The translations under genes were made by a program, and so were the position numbers. From Lachnospiraceae bacterium (GTDB taxonomy: Bacteria > Bacillota > Clostridia > Lachnospirales > Anaerotignaceae), in assembly GCA_028695945.1 (NCBI GenBank), contig JAQVIB010000015.1, positions 1 to 15,689 on the forward strand: a stretch of DNA of 15,689 nt, read 5' to 3'. Each line of letters starts with the position of its first letter. Position 1 is the first letter of the stretch. The notes below the pieces were generated by a model. That model made no database searches and was not told the origin of the DNA. It was given only the letters and a program-made list of their open reading frames with translations. This document shows positions 6,262 to 13,802 of the stretch, in pieces.

Positions 6262-8559
6262 ATGAAGCGACCTTTTTTACTGGGTGCAGTGTTTTTCATA
6301 GCAGGTATAATTTGTGGACGGTATATTCCTATTTGGGGATATGCCGCCCTTTTTTTGGTATGCCTTATTTTCTATGCAATAACTAAGAAACAAAAGGTAA
6401 AGACAAATTTTGTGTTGTTACTTCCAATTTTTGTATTGATTGGAGGTTTAGCACTATTACATGCAAATATAAATTTGCCAAACTATGATGGAATTTGTGG
6501 TGTACGTGGCGTTGTTGAAAGTACAAGCATTACAAAATCCAACAGGCAGATGTTGATTTTCAAGGCAGATGAGGTTTACTATGATGGAAAAATTAATAGC
6601 CAGGATTATAAAATTCAGGTGCTTTTAGATGAAGGTGTTTTAGTTAAACAAGGAGACTTGATTGCAGTAAGAGGAAGAATAAATAGACCGGAAAGTGCTA
6701 ATAACCCAGGAGCCTTTAATCAGCTTGCCTATGCCAACGCAAGAGGAATACACTATCAAATGTTTGCTGAAAAAATTACAAAATATGGTGAGAAGCGAAC
6801 TATGTTGGAAAGGATATCTGAGTTTAGAGAAAAAATAAATGAAGTTTATGATAGAATCTTTCCTAATACTGAAGCAGGGCTTGTAAAAGCCATGGTAACA
6901 GGAGATACATCTGGTTTAGATGAGGATATACGAAGTCTTTATGGAGATGCAGGCATTGCACATATTTTAGCGGTTTCAGGTTTACATACAGGAATACTGG
7001 CTTTTTTCATACTGTTTATACTGCAAAAATGTTTTGGCATGAATAAGAGAAGTTCTTCAGCAGTGGTTATGATTTTGCTTTTAGGGTATGCGGTGTTTGC
7101 TGGCGGAAAAATTGCTGTAATTCGAGCAGTTATAATGATGGAAATACTGTTGTTTGGAAACATTATTTACCGTGATGTAGATGTGTTTAATTCACTTGGT
7201 TTTGCGGCAATAATTATTTTGGCAATACATCCATATCAATTGTGGGATGTGAATTTTCAACTTAGTTTTGTTACATCGTGCGGACTTATTTTGGCTGGTA
7301 ATTTTATAATGGGTGGACATACGTTTAAGGAAAAGCTAATTTATGGTGTGAACACAGGCATAGTGGTTAACATTATATCTTTTCCAATTATAGCTTGGCA
7401 TTTTTACAAAATTCCCGTTTTTGGGAGCTTTGCAAACCTTATTGTTCTTCCCCTTATAGGAATACTTGTTGGCTTCGCTATGATTTCTGGGCTTATTGGG
7501 CTGGTATGGATACAGGCAGCATCATTTTTTGGCGGAACTGTTTTTGTAATACTAAAGATATATGAGGGAACGTGTAGGGTTTTTACGGCAATTCCGTTTT
7601 CAACAATACTTACAGGAAGACCGCAATTTACTTGGATTGTGCTTTATTATACACTGCTTTTAATTATATTTTTTTGGAAAATCAAGGGGCAAAAAGTTGC
7701 GTTTAGTATAAACCTTATGATATTGTTAGTGTTTATAACAAGCAACAGGCTTATATTTAAAAATACAGATGTGGCATTTATTGATGTTGGACAAGGAGAT
7801 TGTGCAGTTATACATACATTTGACAACAAAACCTACATAATAGACGGCGGAGGCAAAGCGGAGACCGATTTCGGCAGCAATACGGGGAAAAAGTGTATTA
7901 TACCTTACCTGGAAAGCCGTGGAATTAAAAAAGTTGATGGAGTGTTTGTTACTCACATGGATAGAGACCATGCCATTGGATGTGCAGAGGCAATTGATTT
8001 TTATGATGTTGAAAATGTATACTTATCAAATTATGATTGGTCAGACGATACCCTTTATAATTTAATTACACAGATTGCAAACAGGCGTGGAACGAAGATT
8101 AATTACATTGGTGCAGGTCAAGAAGCAAACATAAATAGTGAAACCACAATGCAATGCTTATATCCATACGACACTAAAATAATTGATGACAATAATGACA
8201 ATCATGGTTCCCTTGTGTTAAAGTTATGTGTAGGTGAAAAATCCATTTTGTTTACAGGCGACATGGAGGGTGAGGATGAAATGCTGCTTATGTTAAGCGG
8301 TGCGGACGTAAATGCAGATGTGTTGAAGGTGTCTCACCATGGTTCTAAAAATTCTTCAACTGAAAAGTTTTTGGAGGCGGTTGGAGCAAAAACGGCAGTT
8401 ATATCCTGCGGAAAAAATAATAATTATGGTCATCCAAGCATTGAAACCCTTTGGCGAATTGAGGATACACAGGCAGATATATACACAACGTCAAAGTACG
8501 GGTGCATTACTATTACAACAGATGGAAAAGACATGAATATTAAAACTATGAAGAGGTAA
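6262..8559 (+). CDS. comEC: ComEC/Rec2 competence DNA channel
   Basis: A 765-residue polytopic membrane protein, full family length. In order it has N-terminal spans; an extracellular OB-fold-like DUF4131 region (about 25-180, with NNPGAFN at 147-153); the ComEC channel domain (about 200-475) with GDTSGL (214-219) and HILAVSGLHTG (234-244); and a C-terminal metallo-beta-lactamase domain (about 503-765). The latter carries DVGQGD (508-513), the metal-binding motif HMDRDH (565-570), GDM (666-668), SHHGS (691-695) and GHPS (723-726). It moves single-stranded DNA into the cell during transformation and may degrade the other strand. All key motifs are intact. AGGTGA (6252-6257) overlaps the stop codon of the GerMN gene. 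Domain limits are by eye. Confidence 0.96.
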   Translation: MKRPFLLGAVFFIAGIICGRYIPIWGYAALFLVCLIFYAITKKQKVKTNFVLLLPIFVLIGGLALLHANINLPNYDGICGVRGVVESTSITKSNRQMLIFKADEVYYDGKINSQDYKIQVLLDEGVLVKQGDLIAVRGRINRPESANNPGAFNQLAYANARGIHYQMFAEKITKYGEKRTMLERISEFREKINEVYDRIFPNTEAGLVKAMVTGDTSGLDEDIRSLYGDAGIAHILAVSGLHTGILAFFILFILQKCFGMNKRSSSAVVMILLLGYAVFAGGKIAVIRAVIMMEILLFGNIIYRDVDVFNSLGFAAIIILAIHPYQLWDVNFQLSFVTSCGLILAGNFIMGGHTFKEKLIYGVNTGIVVNIISFPIIAWHFYKIPVFGSFANLIVLPLIGILVGFAMISGLIGLVWIQAASFFGGTVFVILKIYEGTCRVFTAIPFSTILTGRPQFTWIVLYYTLLLIIFFWKIKGQKVAFSINLMILLVFITSNRLIFKNTDVAFIDVGQGDCAVIHTFDNKTYIIDGGGKAETDFGSNTGKKCIIPYLESRGIKKVDGVFVTHMDRDHAIGCAEAIDFYDVENVYLSNYDWSDDTLYNLITQIANRRGTKINYIGAGQEANINSETTMQCLYPYDTKIIDDNNDNHGSLVLKLCVGEKSILFTGDMEGEDEMLLMLSGADVNADVLKVSHHGSKNSSTEKFLEAVGAKTAVISCGKNNNYGHPSIETLWRIEDTQADIYTTSKYGCITITTDGKDMNIKTMKR

Positions 8560-8562
8560 GAA

Positions 8563-9552
8563 ATGAAAAAGCTATGGGACGAAATTAAAACAGGAAATCT
8601 TAGCCGATGCTATATTTTTTATGGAACAGAGCAATACCTAAAAAAACAGTATGAAAATAGACTTAGGCAGGAGTTTTCAAATGACATTGCTGGAGACATG
8701 AACATTAGTATTTTTAACGGAGAGGCAGATGTAAACAGCATTATTGATGCCGCTGAAACAATGCCGTTTTTTGCCGACAAAAGGTTAATACTTGTTAAGG
8801 ACAGCAAGCTATTTAAGGTAGGACGAAAAAATGATAGTGAGGAGATTGCTGATTATATAGAAAAAATACCACAAAGTACTTGCCTTGTTTTTATTGAGGA
8901 CGAAGTTGACAAAAGGGGAAAGCTATATAAAGTTGTGGCAAAGGCAGGACGTGGAGTTGAGTTTAAAACTCCGGAAGAAAAGGAACTGATTGTTTGGGCA
9001 CAAAAACAGCTTAAGCGTAGTGGAGTAGATATAGACACTAAAACGGCAGTTTACTTTTTTAGCTGTATAGGCAGTGGTATGGAAAATGCCGAAAGTGAAC
9101 TGGCCAAGCTTGCCGCATACAAGGGTAAGGGTGGAGTTGTTTCTACAGAGAATATTGACGAAATATGCACAAGAAGTTTGGAAGCAAAAGTATTTGATTT
9201 AGTGGATGCCATTGGTCAAAGGAAAACGGATAAGGCAGTGGAGATTTACAGAGGTATGCTTATGGCTAAGGAAGCACCTATGATGATACTTACCATGATA
9301 ACAAGACAGTTTAGGCTTATGTTGCAATGCAGAGTATTACTTGAAGCTGGAACGCCACAGCCCAATATTGGAAACGTACTAGGTCAAAAGGATTTTGTTG
9401 TTAGAAAATGTATAGCACAGGCAAAAAACTTTACAGTTGAAACGTTGAAAAACGCCATGAAGGATTGCCTTGAGGCGGACATTGGTATTAAAACAGGAGA
9501 AATAAAAGATGATTTAGCGGCTGAAATGATAGTTATTAAGTATAGCAATTAA
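8563..9552 (+). CDS. holA: DNA polymerase III subunit delta
   Basis: A 329-residue protein of usual length for HolA, the clamp-loader subunit that opens the sliding clamp. The N-terminus has the family pattern RCYIFYGTEQYLKKQYENRL (14-33). An AAA+-like region with no Walker lysine motif follows (LVKDSKLFK..., TCLVFIEDEVDKRGKLYK), then the C-terminal helical collar (SLEAKVFDLVDAIGQRKTDKAVEIY..., ILTMITRQFRLMLQ). Delta subunits do not bind ATP, so the missing P-loop is expected. It begins 3 nt after comEC with GAGGT at 8553-8557. comEC-holA adjacency is common in Firmicutes. An rpsT (ribosomal protein S20) gene, often nearby, is not present here. Confidence 0.93.
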   Translation: MKKLWDEIKTGNLSRCYIFYGTEQYLKKQYENRLRQEFSNDIAGDMNISIFNGEADVNSIIDAAETMPFFADKRLILVKDSKLFKVGRKNDSEEIADYIEKIPQSTCLVFIEDEVDKRGKLYKVVAKAGRGVEFKTPEEKELIVWAQKQLKRSGVDIDTKTAVYFFSCIGSGMENAESELAKLAAYKGKGGVVSTENIDEICTRSLEAKVFDLVDAIGQRKTDKAVEIYRGMLMAKEAPMMILTMITRQFRLMLQCRVLLEAGTPQPNIGNVLGQKDFVVRKCIAQAKNFTVETLKNAMKDCLEADIGIKTGEIKDDLAAEMIVIKYSN

Positions 9553-9567
9553 TGCATAGAAAAAGTC

Positions 9568-9714
9568 AAAACCTTGAGGGCTTTGCCCTCAAACACCCAC
9601 AAGGGTTTCACCCATTGACCCATCTAAAACCGCATTACTATGCGGTTTTAATAAAAGTTTTTGGACTTGCTTTTTTCAAAAAGCAAGTGGGTTTGGGCAA
9701 CGCCCAAGGTTTTT
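9568..9714 (+). repeat. Structured intergenic repeat, copy 2 (MITE-like, ~147 bp)
   Basis: This is the shorter copy of the element at 650-854, in the same orientation and starting 15 nt after the holA stop codon. The left end (AAAACCTTGAGGGC...) and right end (...GCCCAAGGTTTT) are near-complementary over about 20 bases, and each end also folds on itself (GAGGGC-TTT-GCCCTC at 9576-9590; TTGGGC-AAC-GCCCAA at 9693-9707). Internal hairpins are an 11-bp stem at 9625-9650 (TAAAACCGCAT, loop TACT) and a 10-bp stem at 9666-9687. The open frame running through it (9552-9752) has no ribosome binding site of its own and is not called as a gene. Confidence 0.85.
9625..9650. terminator. Hairpin in repeat copy 2, likely end of the comEA-holA transcript
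   Basis: An 11-bp perfect stem with loop TACT is flanked by A residues on the left and TTTTA on the right, so it can act as an intrinsic terminator in both directions. It is the first strong hairpin downstream of holA. The equivalent hairpin in copy 1 (766-791) follows the reductase gene in the same way. Confidence 0.6.
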
Positions 9715-9721
9715 ACTTTTT

Positions 9722-9737
9722 AAAAAGATTTAATCTT
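9722..9737 (-). terminator. Weak intrinsic terminator of the 142-residue gene
   Basis: On the minus strand AAGAT-TAA-ATCTT followed by TTT lies just after the stop codon at 9741. The stem is only 5 bp, so this is a weak candidate. The hairpins of repeat copy 2 further on may be the main stop. Confidence 0.3.
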
Positions 9738-9740
9738 ATT

Positions 9741-10169
9741 TCATTCTTCTAAAACTAGACTATCTAGCAGTTGTAAATGAAACTTGTATTTTCTATTTAT
9801 GGCTGAATACAACTTTAAACCACAAAGTATAAGCAAAGAAGGGACAAGAGCTAGGATAGCTATACTATCACACCAAACGAGAGAAACAGAGCAACCAACA
9901 ATAATTCCTATTAAAAAATCTAATGCGGAAACATTATCTAGAAAGCTATAGTCCAATTTTTTGCAATTTATATATGCAATTTGTTTATCTTTGCTTAAAT
10001 TTGTTAAATGCATTTTAATAGCGGATTGAAGCAGTACATAGTGATTATAACCATACAGTTCACACTTATTTGGGAAATTTTCAATTATTGTATTTACCGC
10101 AGTATCGTTAATTTTCCATTTGTATAGTAAAGCATTTTTAAAATCTTCTTTGTCTAAGATAGACCCCAT
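9741..10169 (-). CDS. Hypothetical protein with two membrane spans
   Basis: A 142-residue protein I do not recognise. The N-terminal half (1-80) is soluble-looking and mixed in charge (DKEDFKNALLYKWKINDTAVNTII...). Two adjacent hydrophobic segments follow, at about 82-99 and 102-121, separated by one acidic residue, then a short basic and hydrophobic tail. No signal peptide and no enzymatic motif are seen. The start ATG at 10169 is well supported by GGAGG about 7 nt upstream on the minus strand (complement of 10177-10181). The open frame with a good ribosome binding site argues that it is real. It follows the permease gene by 95 nt on the same strand, so co-transcription is possible. An imperfect inverted repeat (10192-10216) lies in its leader. 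Confidence 0.6.
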   Translation of the reverse strand: MGSILDKEDFKNALLYKWKINDTAVNTIIENFPNKCELYGYNHYVLLQSAIKMHLTNLSKDKQIAYINCKKLDYSFLDNVSALDFLIGIIVGCSVSLVWCDSIAILALVPSLLILCGLKLYSAINRKYKFHLQLLDSLVLEE

Positions 10170-10191
10170 TATTTAACCTCCAATAAATTTT

Positions 10192-10216
10192 GTAGAAAAC
10201 AAGATAAAGTTTCTAC
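10192..10216. repeat. Imperfect inverted repeat in the leader of the 142-residue gene
   Basis: GTAGAAA (10192-10198) pairs with TTTCTAC (10210-10216) around an 11-nt loop. It lies just upstream of the GGAGG of the 9741-10169 gene. It could be an operator or a leader hairpin; nothing else supports either. Confidence 0.35.
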
Positions 10217-10264
10217 TTATGATGTTTTGCATGGAATATTCATAATTTATAATATACCATAAAT

Positions 10265-11371
10265 TTACATTACCCACAATACTAAACAAAGTAGCATCGC
10301 CATAATACCTATATTTATTACACTAAACCACATTAAATATTTTTTCACATTACAATTGTCAACTTTGCTATAAAGTTTAAGGGAAATTAAGCTTGCCAGA
10401 GATGCAACGGGTGTACCTAATCCGCCTATATTTGTACCCAAAACCAATGCAGTAGAGTTATTTGTAAAGCCTGAAAGCATAAGTGCCGCAGGTACATTGC
10501 TTATAATTTGGGATATTGCAACAGAAAAAACAAGCTCTTGTCCGTTAATTAAGCTTGAAATAAAGGTACGAAGTTTTTCTATATTGCCAATGTTGCCAAC
10601 AAAAATAAAAAAGCTTAAAAAGGTAAAAAGAAGGCTGTAATCTACGGTTTTAAAAAGGGTTTTATCTTTTAAAAACAAGGAAATACACACAATTCCAAGG
10701 GTTATCTTCCAGTTTAGAATATTTATTACCGTAAGGAGGCAAACAGCAAAAAGAGCAAGGTAAACAAGCAAGGCATTTTTATCTAAAGATATGTGTATTT
10801 TAGTTTCTGGAGGCAAGGTTTTTTCATTTTTTCCAAGGCAAACAATGCAAATAATAAGCACAAGGCTTAATAATGCCACTGGTGCAACAATTTTCAAAAA
10901 TTCTGGGATAGAAATATTATAAAAAGAAGTTAAAAATAAATTCTGAGGGTTGCCCATTGGAGTAAACATACTGCCAAGGTTTGCGGCAACTGTTTGCATA
11001 ACCACTACAAAGATTATCTTTTTTGGGGCAATTTCTTTCACCACAGAGATGGCAAGTGGCACAAAGGTAATAAGTGCAACGTCGTTTGTTATAAGCATTG
11101 ATGAAAAAAAGCAGAGCAAAACCAATACCAACGTGGTTTGACGAAAATTTTTTGTAATAGAAATAAGTTTCTTGGAAAGGTAGTTAAATAAACCAGCCTT
11201 CTGTGTTCCACTAACAACCGCCATTAGGCAAAACAAAAGAGCCAGCACCCTAAAATCTATGTATTCAATATAATTTAAGTTTGGTGGTACAAAAAACATG
11301 GATACCATAGCCACTGTTGCGGCAATAAAAAGTACGGTATCACTTTTAAAGATTTCAGCAATTTTCGTCAT
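10265..11371 (-). CDS. Ion-transporter (ArsB/NhaD/SLC13-type) superfamily permease
   Basis: A 368-residue, almost wholly hydrophobic protein with about ten predicted membrane spans. Two symmetric family signatures are visible. In the first half, ITNDVALITFVPL (94-106) and TPMGNPQNLF (137-146). In the second half, ISNVPAA (290-296) and NIGGLGTPVASLASLIS (314-330). This internal two-fold pattern is typical of ion-transporter-superfamily carriers that move anions (citrate and other dicarboxylates, arsenite) or Na+/H+. The substrate cannot be assigned from sequence. No ars or citrate-metabolism genes are adjacent. ATG at 11371 is preceded by GAGGTG (complement of 11379-11384 approximately). It is divergent from the dehydrogenase gene at 11510. 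Confidence 0.88.
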   Translation of the reverse strand: MTKIAEIFKSDTVLFIAATVAMVSMFFVPPNLNYIEYIDFRVLALLFCLMAVVSGTQKAGLFNYLSKKLISITKNFRQTTLVLVLLCFFSSMLITNDVALITFVPLAISVVKEIAPKKIIFVVVMQTVAANLGSMFTPMGNPQNLFLTSFYNISIPEFLKIVAPVALLSLVLIICIVCLGKNEKTLPPETKIHISLDKNALLVYLALFAVCLLTVINILNWKITLGIVCISLFLKDKTLFKTVDYSLLFTFLSFFIFVGNIGNIEKLRTFISSLINGQELVFSVAISQIISNVPAALMLSGFTNNSTALVLGTNIGGLGTPVASLASLISLKLYSKVDNCNVKKYLMWFSVINIGIMAMLLCLVLWVM

Positions 11372-11439
11372 AATACACCTCGTGTTAAAATTAAATTGAC
11401 TTTATTTTAATCCTTAATTTTGGCTATGTCTACAAAGAT

Positions 11440-11468
11440 ATGCTTTTTGCTTATATTTATGGTATAAT
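11440..11468 (+). promoter_or_regulatory. Promoter of the dehydrogenase-galE operon
   Basis: A perfect -10 TATAAT (11463-11468) has the extended element TGG directly in front (11460-11462). The hexamer 17 bp upstream (ATGCTT, 11440-11445) is a poor -35, as is common when an extended -10 is present. The leader before ATG 11510 would be about 35 nt. Confidence 0.6.
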
Positions 11469-11509
11469 ATTCTAATTGATATTATTAAATTTGAATCGGA
11501 GGGATTTTT

Positions 11510-12454
11510 ATGCGTGAGGTAAAAAAAATAGTAATTGCCGGTGCGGGAACTATGGGCATTTCTCTGGTGCAGATATTTGCTAAATTCGATTTTGCGGTGA
11601 CGCTTTATAATAGAAGTCAGCCGTCTTTAGAAAAAGCTAAAAAATTAATAGACATTAACCAGCAGGGACTTATTCTTCAAGAAATTACAACGGCAGAAAA
11701 GTCGTCTGAAGCTGTTAACAAAATTGAATTTACTTGCAATAAGGATTGTTTTAAGGATGCGGATTATGTAATTGAAAACATAGTGGAAAACATGGATGCA
11801 AAGCGTGACTTCTGGAGAGAAATTTCGGCTATTGCTCCACAAGAAGCCGTGCTTACAACAAATACATCAGGCATGAGTATAACAGAAATTGCAGAGGCTG
11901 TAGAGCGACCAGAAAGATTTGCAGGTATGCACTTTTGGAATCCGCCTCATCTTGTGCCTTTAGTTGAAATTATTAAGGGTGAAAAGACTTGTGACGAGGC
12001 CGTTAAGGTTATTTATGATGTAACAGAAAAAGTGAGCATGAAACCTGTGGTTCTTCAAAAGGAGATACAAGGTTTCATTGGCAACCGTTTGCAGTTTGCA
12101 GTATTGCGTGAGGCTATGCATATTGTTGAAAGTGGCGTGGCAACCTACGAGGATGTTGACAAGGCAATGAAATATGGTCTTGGATTTAGATATGCTTGTA
12201 TTGGACCTTTTGAAACGGCAGACCTTGGTGGTCTGGACACTTTTGCAAATATAACAAACTATTTGTTTAAGGATTTAAGCAATGCACAGGAAGCGTCGGA
12301 ACTTAAAAAATTAGTTGCTGGCGGAAATTTAGGCGTTAAATCAGGCAAAGGCTTCTACGATTATTCGGATGGAAAAGATGAACAAGCGATAAGAAACAGA
12401 GATAAAAACTTTATTAAGCTTTACAAAAGCCTTTATGGTGAAGAAGGAGAATAA
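11510..12454 (+). CDS. 3-hydroxyacyl-CoA dehydrogenase family protein
   Basis: A 314-residue NAD(P)-dependent dehydrogenase. The N-terminal Rossmann domain has GAGTMG (11-16). TTNTSGMSITEIA (116-128) carries the conserved Ser120. HFWNPPHLVPLVEII (141-155) has catalytic His141 paired with Glu153 and Asn144. The C-terminal helical domain (about 187-300) holds GFIGNRLQ and GVKSGKGFYDY. The family oxidises 3-hydroxyacyl-CoA (for example 3-hydroxybutyryl-CoA) or related hydroxy acids such as carnitine. HFWNPPHL differs from the HFFNP form usual in butyrate-pathway Hbd. No crotonase, thiolase, acyl-CoA dehydrogenase or Etf gene is nearby, so a role in butyrate formation is unproven. GGAGGG (11498-11503) precedes ATG. 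It is co-transcribed with galE. Confidence 0.88.
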   Translation: MREVKKIVIAGAGTMGISLVQIFAKFDFAVTLYNRSQPSLEKAKKLIDINQQGLILQEITTAEKSSEAVNKIEFTCNKDCFKDADYVIENIVENMDAKRDFWREISAIAPQEAVLTTNTSGMSITEIAEAVERPERFAGMHFWNPPHLVPLVEIIKGEKTCDEAVKVIYDVTEKVSMKPVVLQKEIQGFIGNRLQFAVLREAMHIVESGVATYEDVDKAMKYGLGFRYACIGPFETADLGGLDTFANITNYLFKDLSNAQEASELKKLVAGGNLGVKSGKGFYDYSDGKDEQAIRNRDKNFIKLYKSLYGEEGE

Positions 12455-12455
12455 A

Positions 12456-13451
12456 ATGAATGTTTTGATAACAGGCGGAAACGGATTTATAGGAAGCCAT
12501 ACTTGTGTTGAGCTAATTGAGGCTGGATATGACGTTATTGTTATGGACAACCTTTCAAACTCTGAAGGTGAAAATGTAAAAAAAATAGAAAAAATAACAG
12601 GCAAAAAGCTTTGTTTTTATAATACAGATATGTTGGATTACAGTGGAGTGGATAGGATTTTTAAAGAAAATGAGATTTCTGGAGTTATTCATTTTGCAGG
12701 GCTTAAAGCTGTAGGAGAATCGGTGGAAAAACCACTGGAGTATTATGAAAATAACATTACAGGAACTATAAATATTTGCAAGGCAATGAAAGAAAATGGA
12801 TGTAAACGCATGGTTTTTTCATCATCGGCAACAGTTTATGGAACAAGCGGAAAAGTACCTTTAGTTGAAACTTTGCCTACTTCTGCTACTAATCCATATG
12901 GTTTTACAAAGGTGATGATAGAACGCATTTTAAAGGATTTGTGTATAGCAGACCCTGAATGGAGTGTAATGTTGTTAAGGTATTTTAATCCTATTGGTGC
13001 CCATGAAAGTGGGGTTATAGGAGAAAAACCAAAGGGTATGCCTAACAATTTGATACCTGTTATAAGCAAAGTTGCAATGGGCGAAATGCCTTATGTAATG
13101 GTATATGGAAATGATTATAATACCCCTGATGGAACAGGTGTAAGAGATTATATACATGTGGCAGACCTTGCAGTGGGGCATATAAAGGCAATGGAATATT
13201 TGCTTAGCCATAAGGGCAGCGAGGCAGTTAATTTGGGCACTGGCAAAGGCACAAGTGTGCTGGAAATTATAAAGGCATACGAAAATGCTTGTGGGAAAGA
13301 GATACCATATAAGTTTGTTAAAAAACGAAGTGGAGATGTGGCAGTATGTTATGCAGACACCACAAAGGCAAAAGAATTATTAGGCTGGGAAGCTAAGTTT
13401 GGAATAGAGCGAATGTGCATAGATAGTTGGAGATTTACCCAAAAGAAATGA
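12456..13451 (+). CDS. galE: UDP-glucose 4-epimerase
   Basis: A 331-residue extended short-chain dehydrogenase/reductase. The NAD-binding motif TGGNGFIGS is at 6-14, HFAGLKAVGES at 79-89, the catalytic Ser in SSSATVYG (Ser124) and YGFTK (Tyr148, Lys152). RYFNPIGAHESG, GTGVRDYIHVADLA and NLGTGKGTSVLE are all typical of GalE. It interconverts UDP-glucose and UDP-galactose in the cytoplasm for galactose use and glycan precursors. An earlier in-frame ATG (12435) lies inside the dehydrogenase gene. ATG 12456 is preferred because AAGGAG (12444-12449) precedes it and it leaves a 1-nt gap after the upstream stop. Coupled translation with the dehydrogenase is likely. Confidence 0.96.
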   Translation: MNVLITGGNGFIGSHTCVELIEAGYDVIVMDNLSNSEGENVKKIEKITGKKLCFYNTDMLDYSGVDRIFKENEISGVIHFAGLKAVGESVEKPLEYYENNITGTINICKAMKENGCKRMVFSSSATVYGTSGKVPLVETLPTSATNPYGFTKVMIERILKDLCIADPEWSVMLLRYFNPIGAHESGVIGEKPKGMPNNLIPVISKVAMGEMPYVMVYGNDYNTPDGTGVRDYIHVADLAVGHIKAMEYLLSHKGSEAVNLGTGKGTSVLEIIKAYENACGKEIPYKFVKKRSGDVAVCYADTTKAKELLGWEAKFGIERMCIDSWRFTQKK

Positions 13452-13460
13452 ATTTTATTT

Positions 13461-13488
13461 AGAGGAGCCAAAAGTGGCTCCTCTTTAT
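13461..13488 (+). terminator. Intrinsic terminator after galE
   Basis: A 10-bp perfect stem AGAGGAGCCA / TGGCTCCTCT (13461-13470 with 13475-13484), loop AAAG, is followed by TTAT. It lies 10 nt after the galE stop codon. Confidence 0.85.
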
Positions 13489-13556
13489 TAAAAAGCAGTA
13501 GAATCCTTACAATTATTTTTGAAAATAAAAAAACGACACCCCATGTGGTAAACACA

Positions 13557-13576
13557 CAAAATGCCGCTTTCAGCAT
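13557..13576 (-). terminator. Probable terminator of tRNA-Lys
   Basis: On the minus strand ATGCTG-AAAG-CGGCAT forms a 6-bp stem (one T-G pair) followed by TTTTG. It starts at the discriminator base of the tRNA, so processing and termination signals abut. Confidence 0.45.
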
Positions 13577-13648
13577 GCGTCTTCAGGGACTCGAACCCTG
13601 GACCTTGTGATTAAGAGTCACCTGCTCTACCAACTGAGCTAAAAACGC
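13576..13648 (-). tRNA. tRNA-Lys, anticodon CTT
   Basis: A 73-nt cloverleaf on the minus strand. The acceptor GCGTTTT pairs with AAGACGC (one T-G pair), with discriminator A73. T8-A9 are present, and the D arm is GCTC-AGTTGGTA-GAGC. The anticodon loop CTCTTAA has anticodon CTT (complement of 13613-13615). The T arm is CAGGG-TTCGAGT-CCCTG. The 3' CCA is not encoded (TGC follows A73), so it must be added enzymatically. The gene has its own consensus promoter. Confidence 0.95.
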
Positions 13649-13670
13649 ATATCAACCGAACGCAAGGAAT

Positions 13671-13699
13671 AGTATATCGCTTTATTATATAAATGTCAA
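13671..13699 (-). promoter_or_regulatory. Consensus promoter of tRNA-Lys
   Basis: On the minus strand TTGACA (complement of 13694-13699), a 17-bp A+T-rich spacer and TATACT (complement of 13671-13676). A perfect -35, ideal spacing and a 5/6 -10 fit strong expression of a stable RNA. The -10 ends 22 nt before the tRNA 5' end. Confidence 0.82.
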
Positions 13700-13745
13700 C
13701 ACTATTTCTAAAAAAATATTAATTTTATTGAAGAATTAGGAGTTT

Positions 13746-13754
13746 TGATATAAA
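13746..13754 (+). promoter_or_regulatory. Candidate promoter of the CCA-adding enzyme gene
   Basis: An extended -10 TGATATAAA (13746-13754) lies about 48 nt before ATG 13803. TTGAAG (13728-13733) is only 15 bp upstream, which is short for a -35 element. It diverges from the tRNA-Lys promoter. Confidence 0.42.
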
Positions 13755-13802
13755 ATAAACTAAAACAACAGCACATAGTGTGTATATTTAAGGAGAAACA
13801 TC

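Noticed and set aside
8339..8536. 65-residue plus-strand open frame
   Set aside because: It is out of frame inside the metallo-beta-lactamase domain of comEC.
9552..9752. 66-residue plus-strand open frame after holA
   Set aside because: It runs through repeat copy 2 with no ribosome binding site of its own and the same repeat-derived peptide.
12435..12455. ATG 12435 as the galE start
   Set aside because: It lies in the dehydrogenase coding end. ATG 12456 has the AAGGAG and gives the standard GalE N-terminus.
13349..13576. 75-residue minus-strand open frame between galE and the tRNA
   Set aside because: It is antisense to the galE 3' end and passes through the terminator, with no homology visible.
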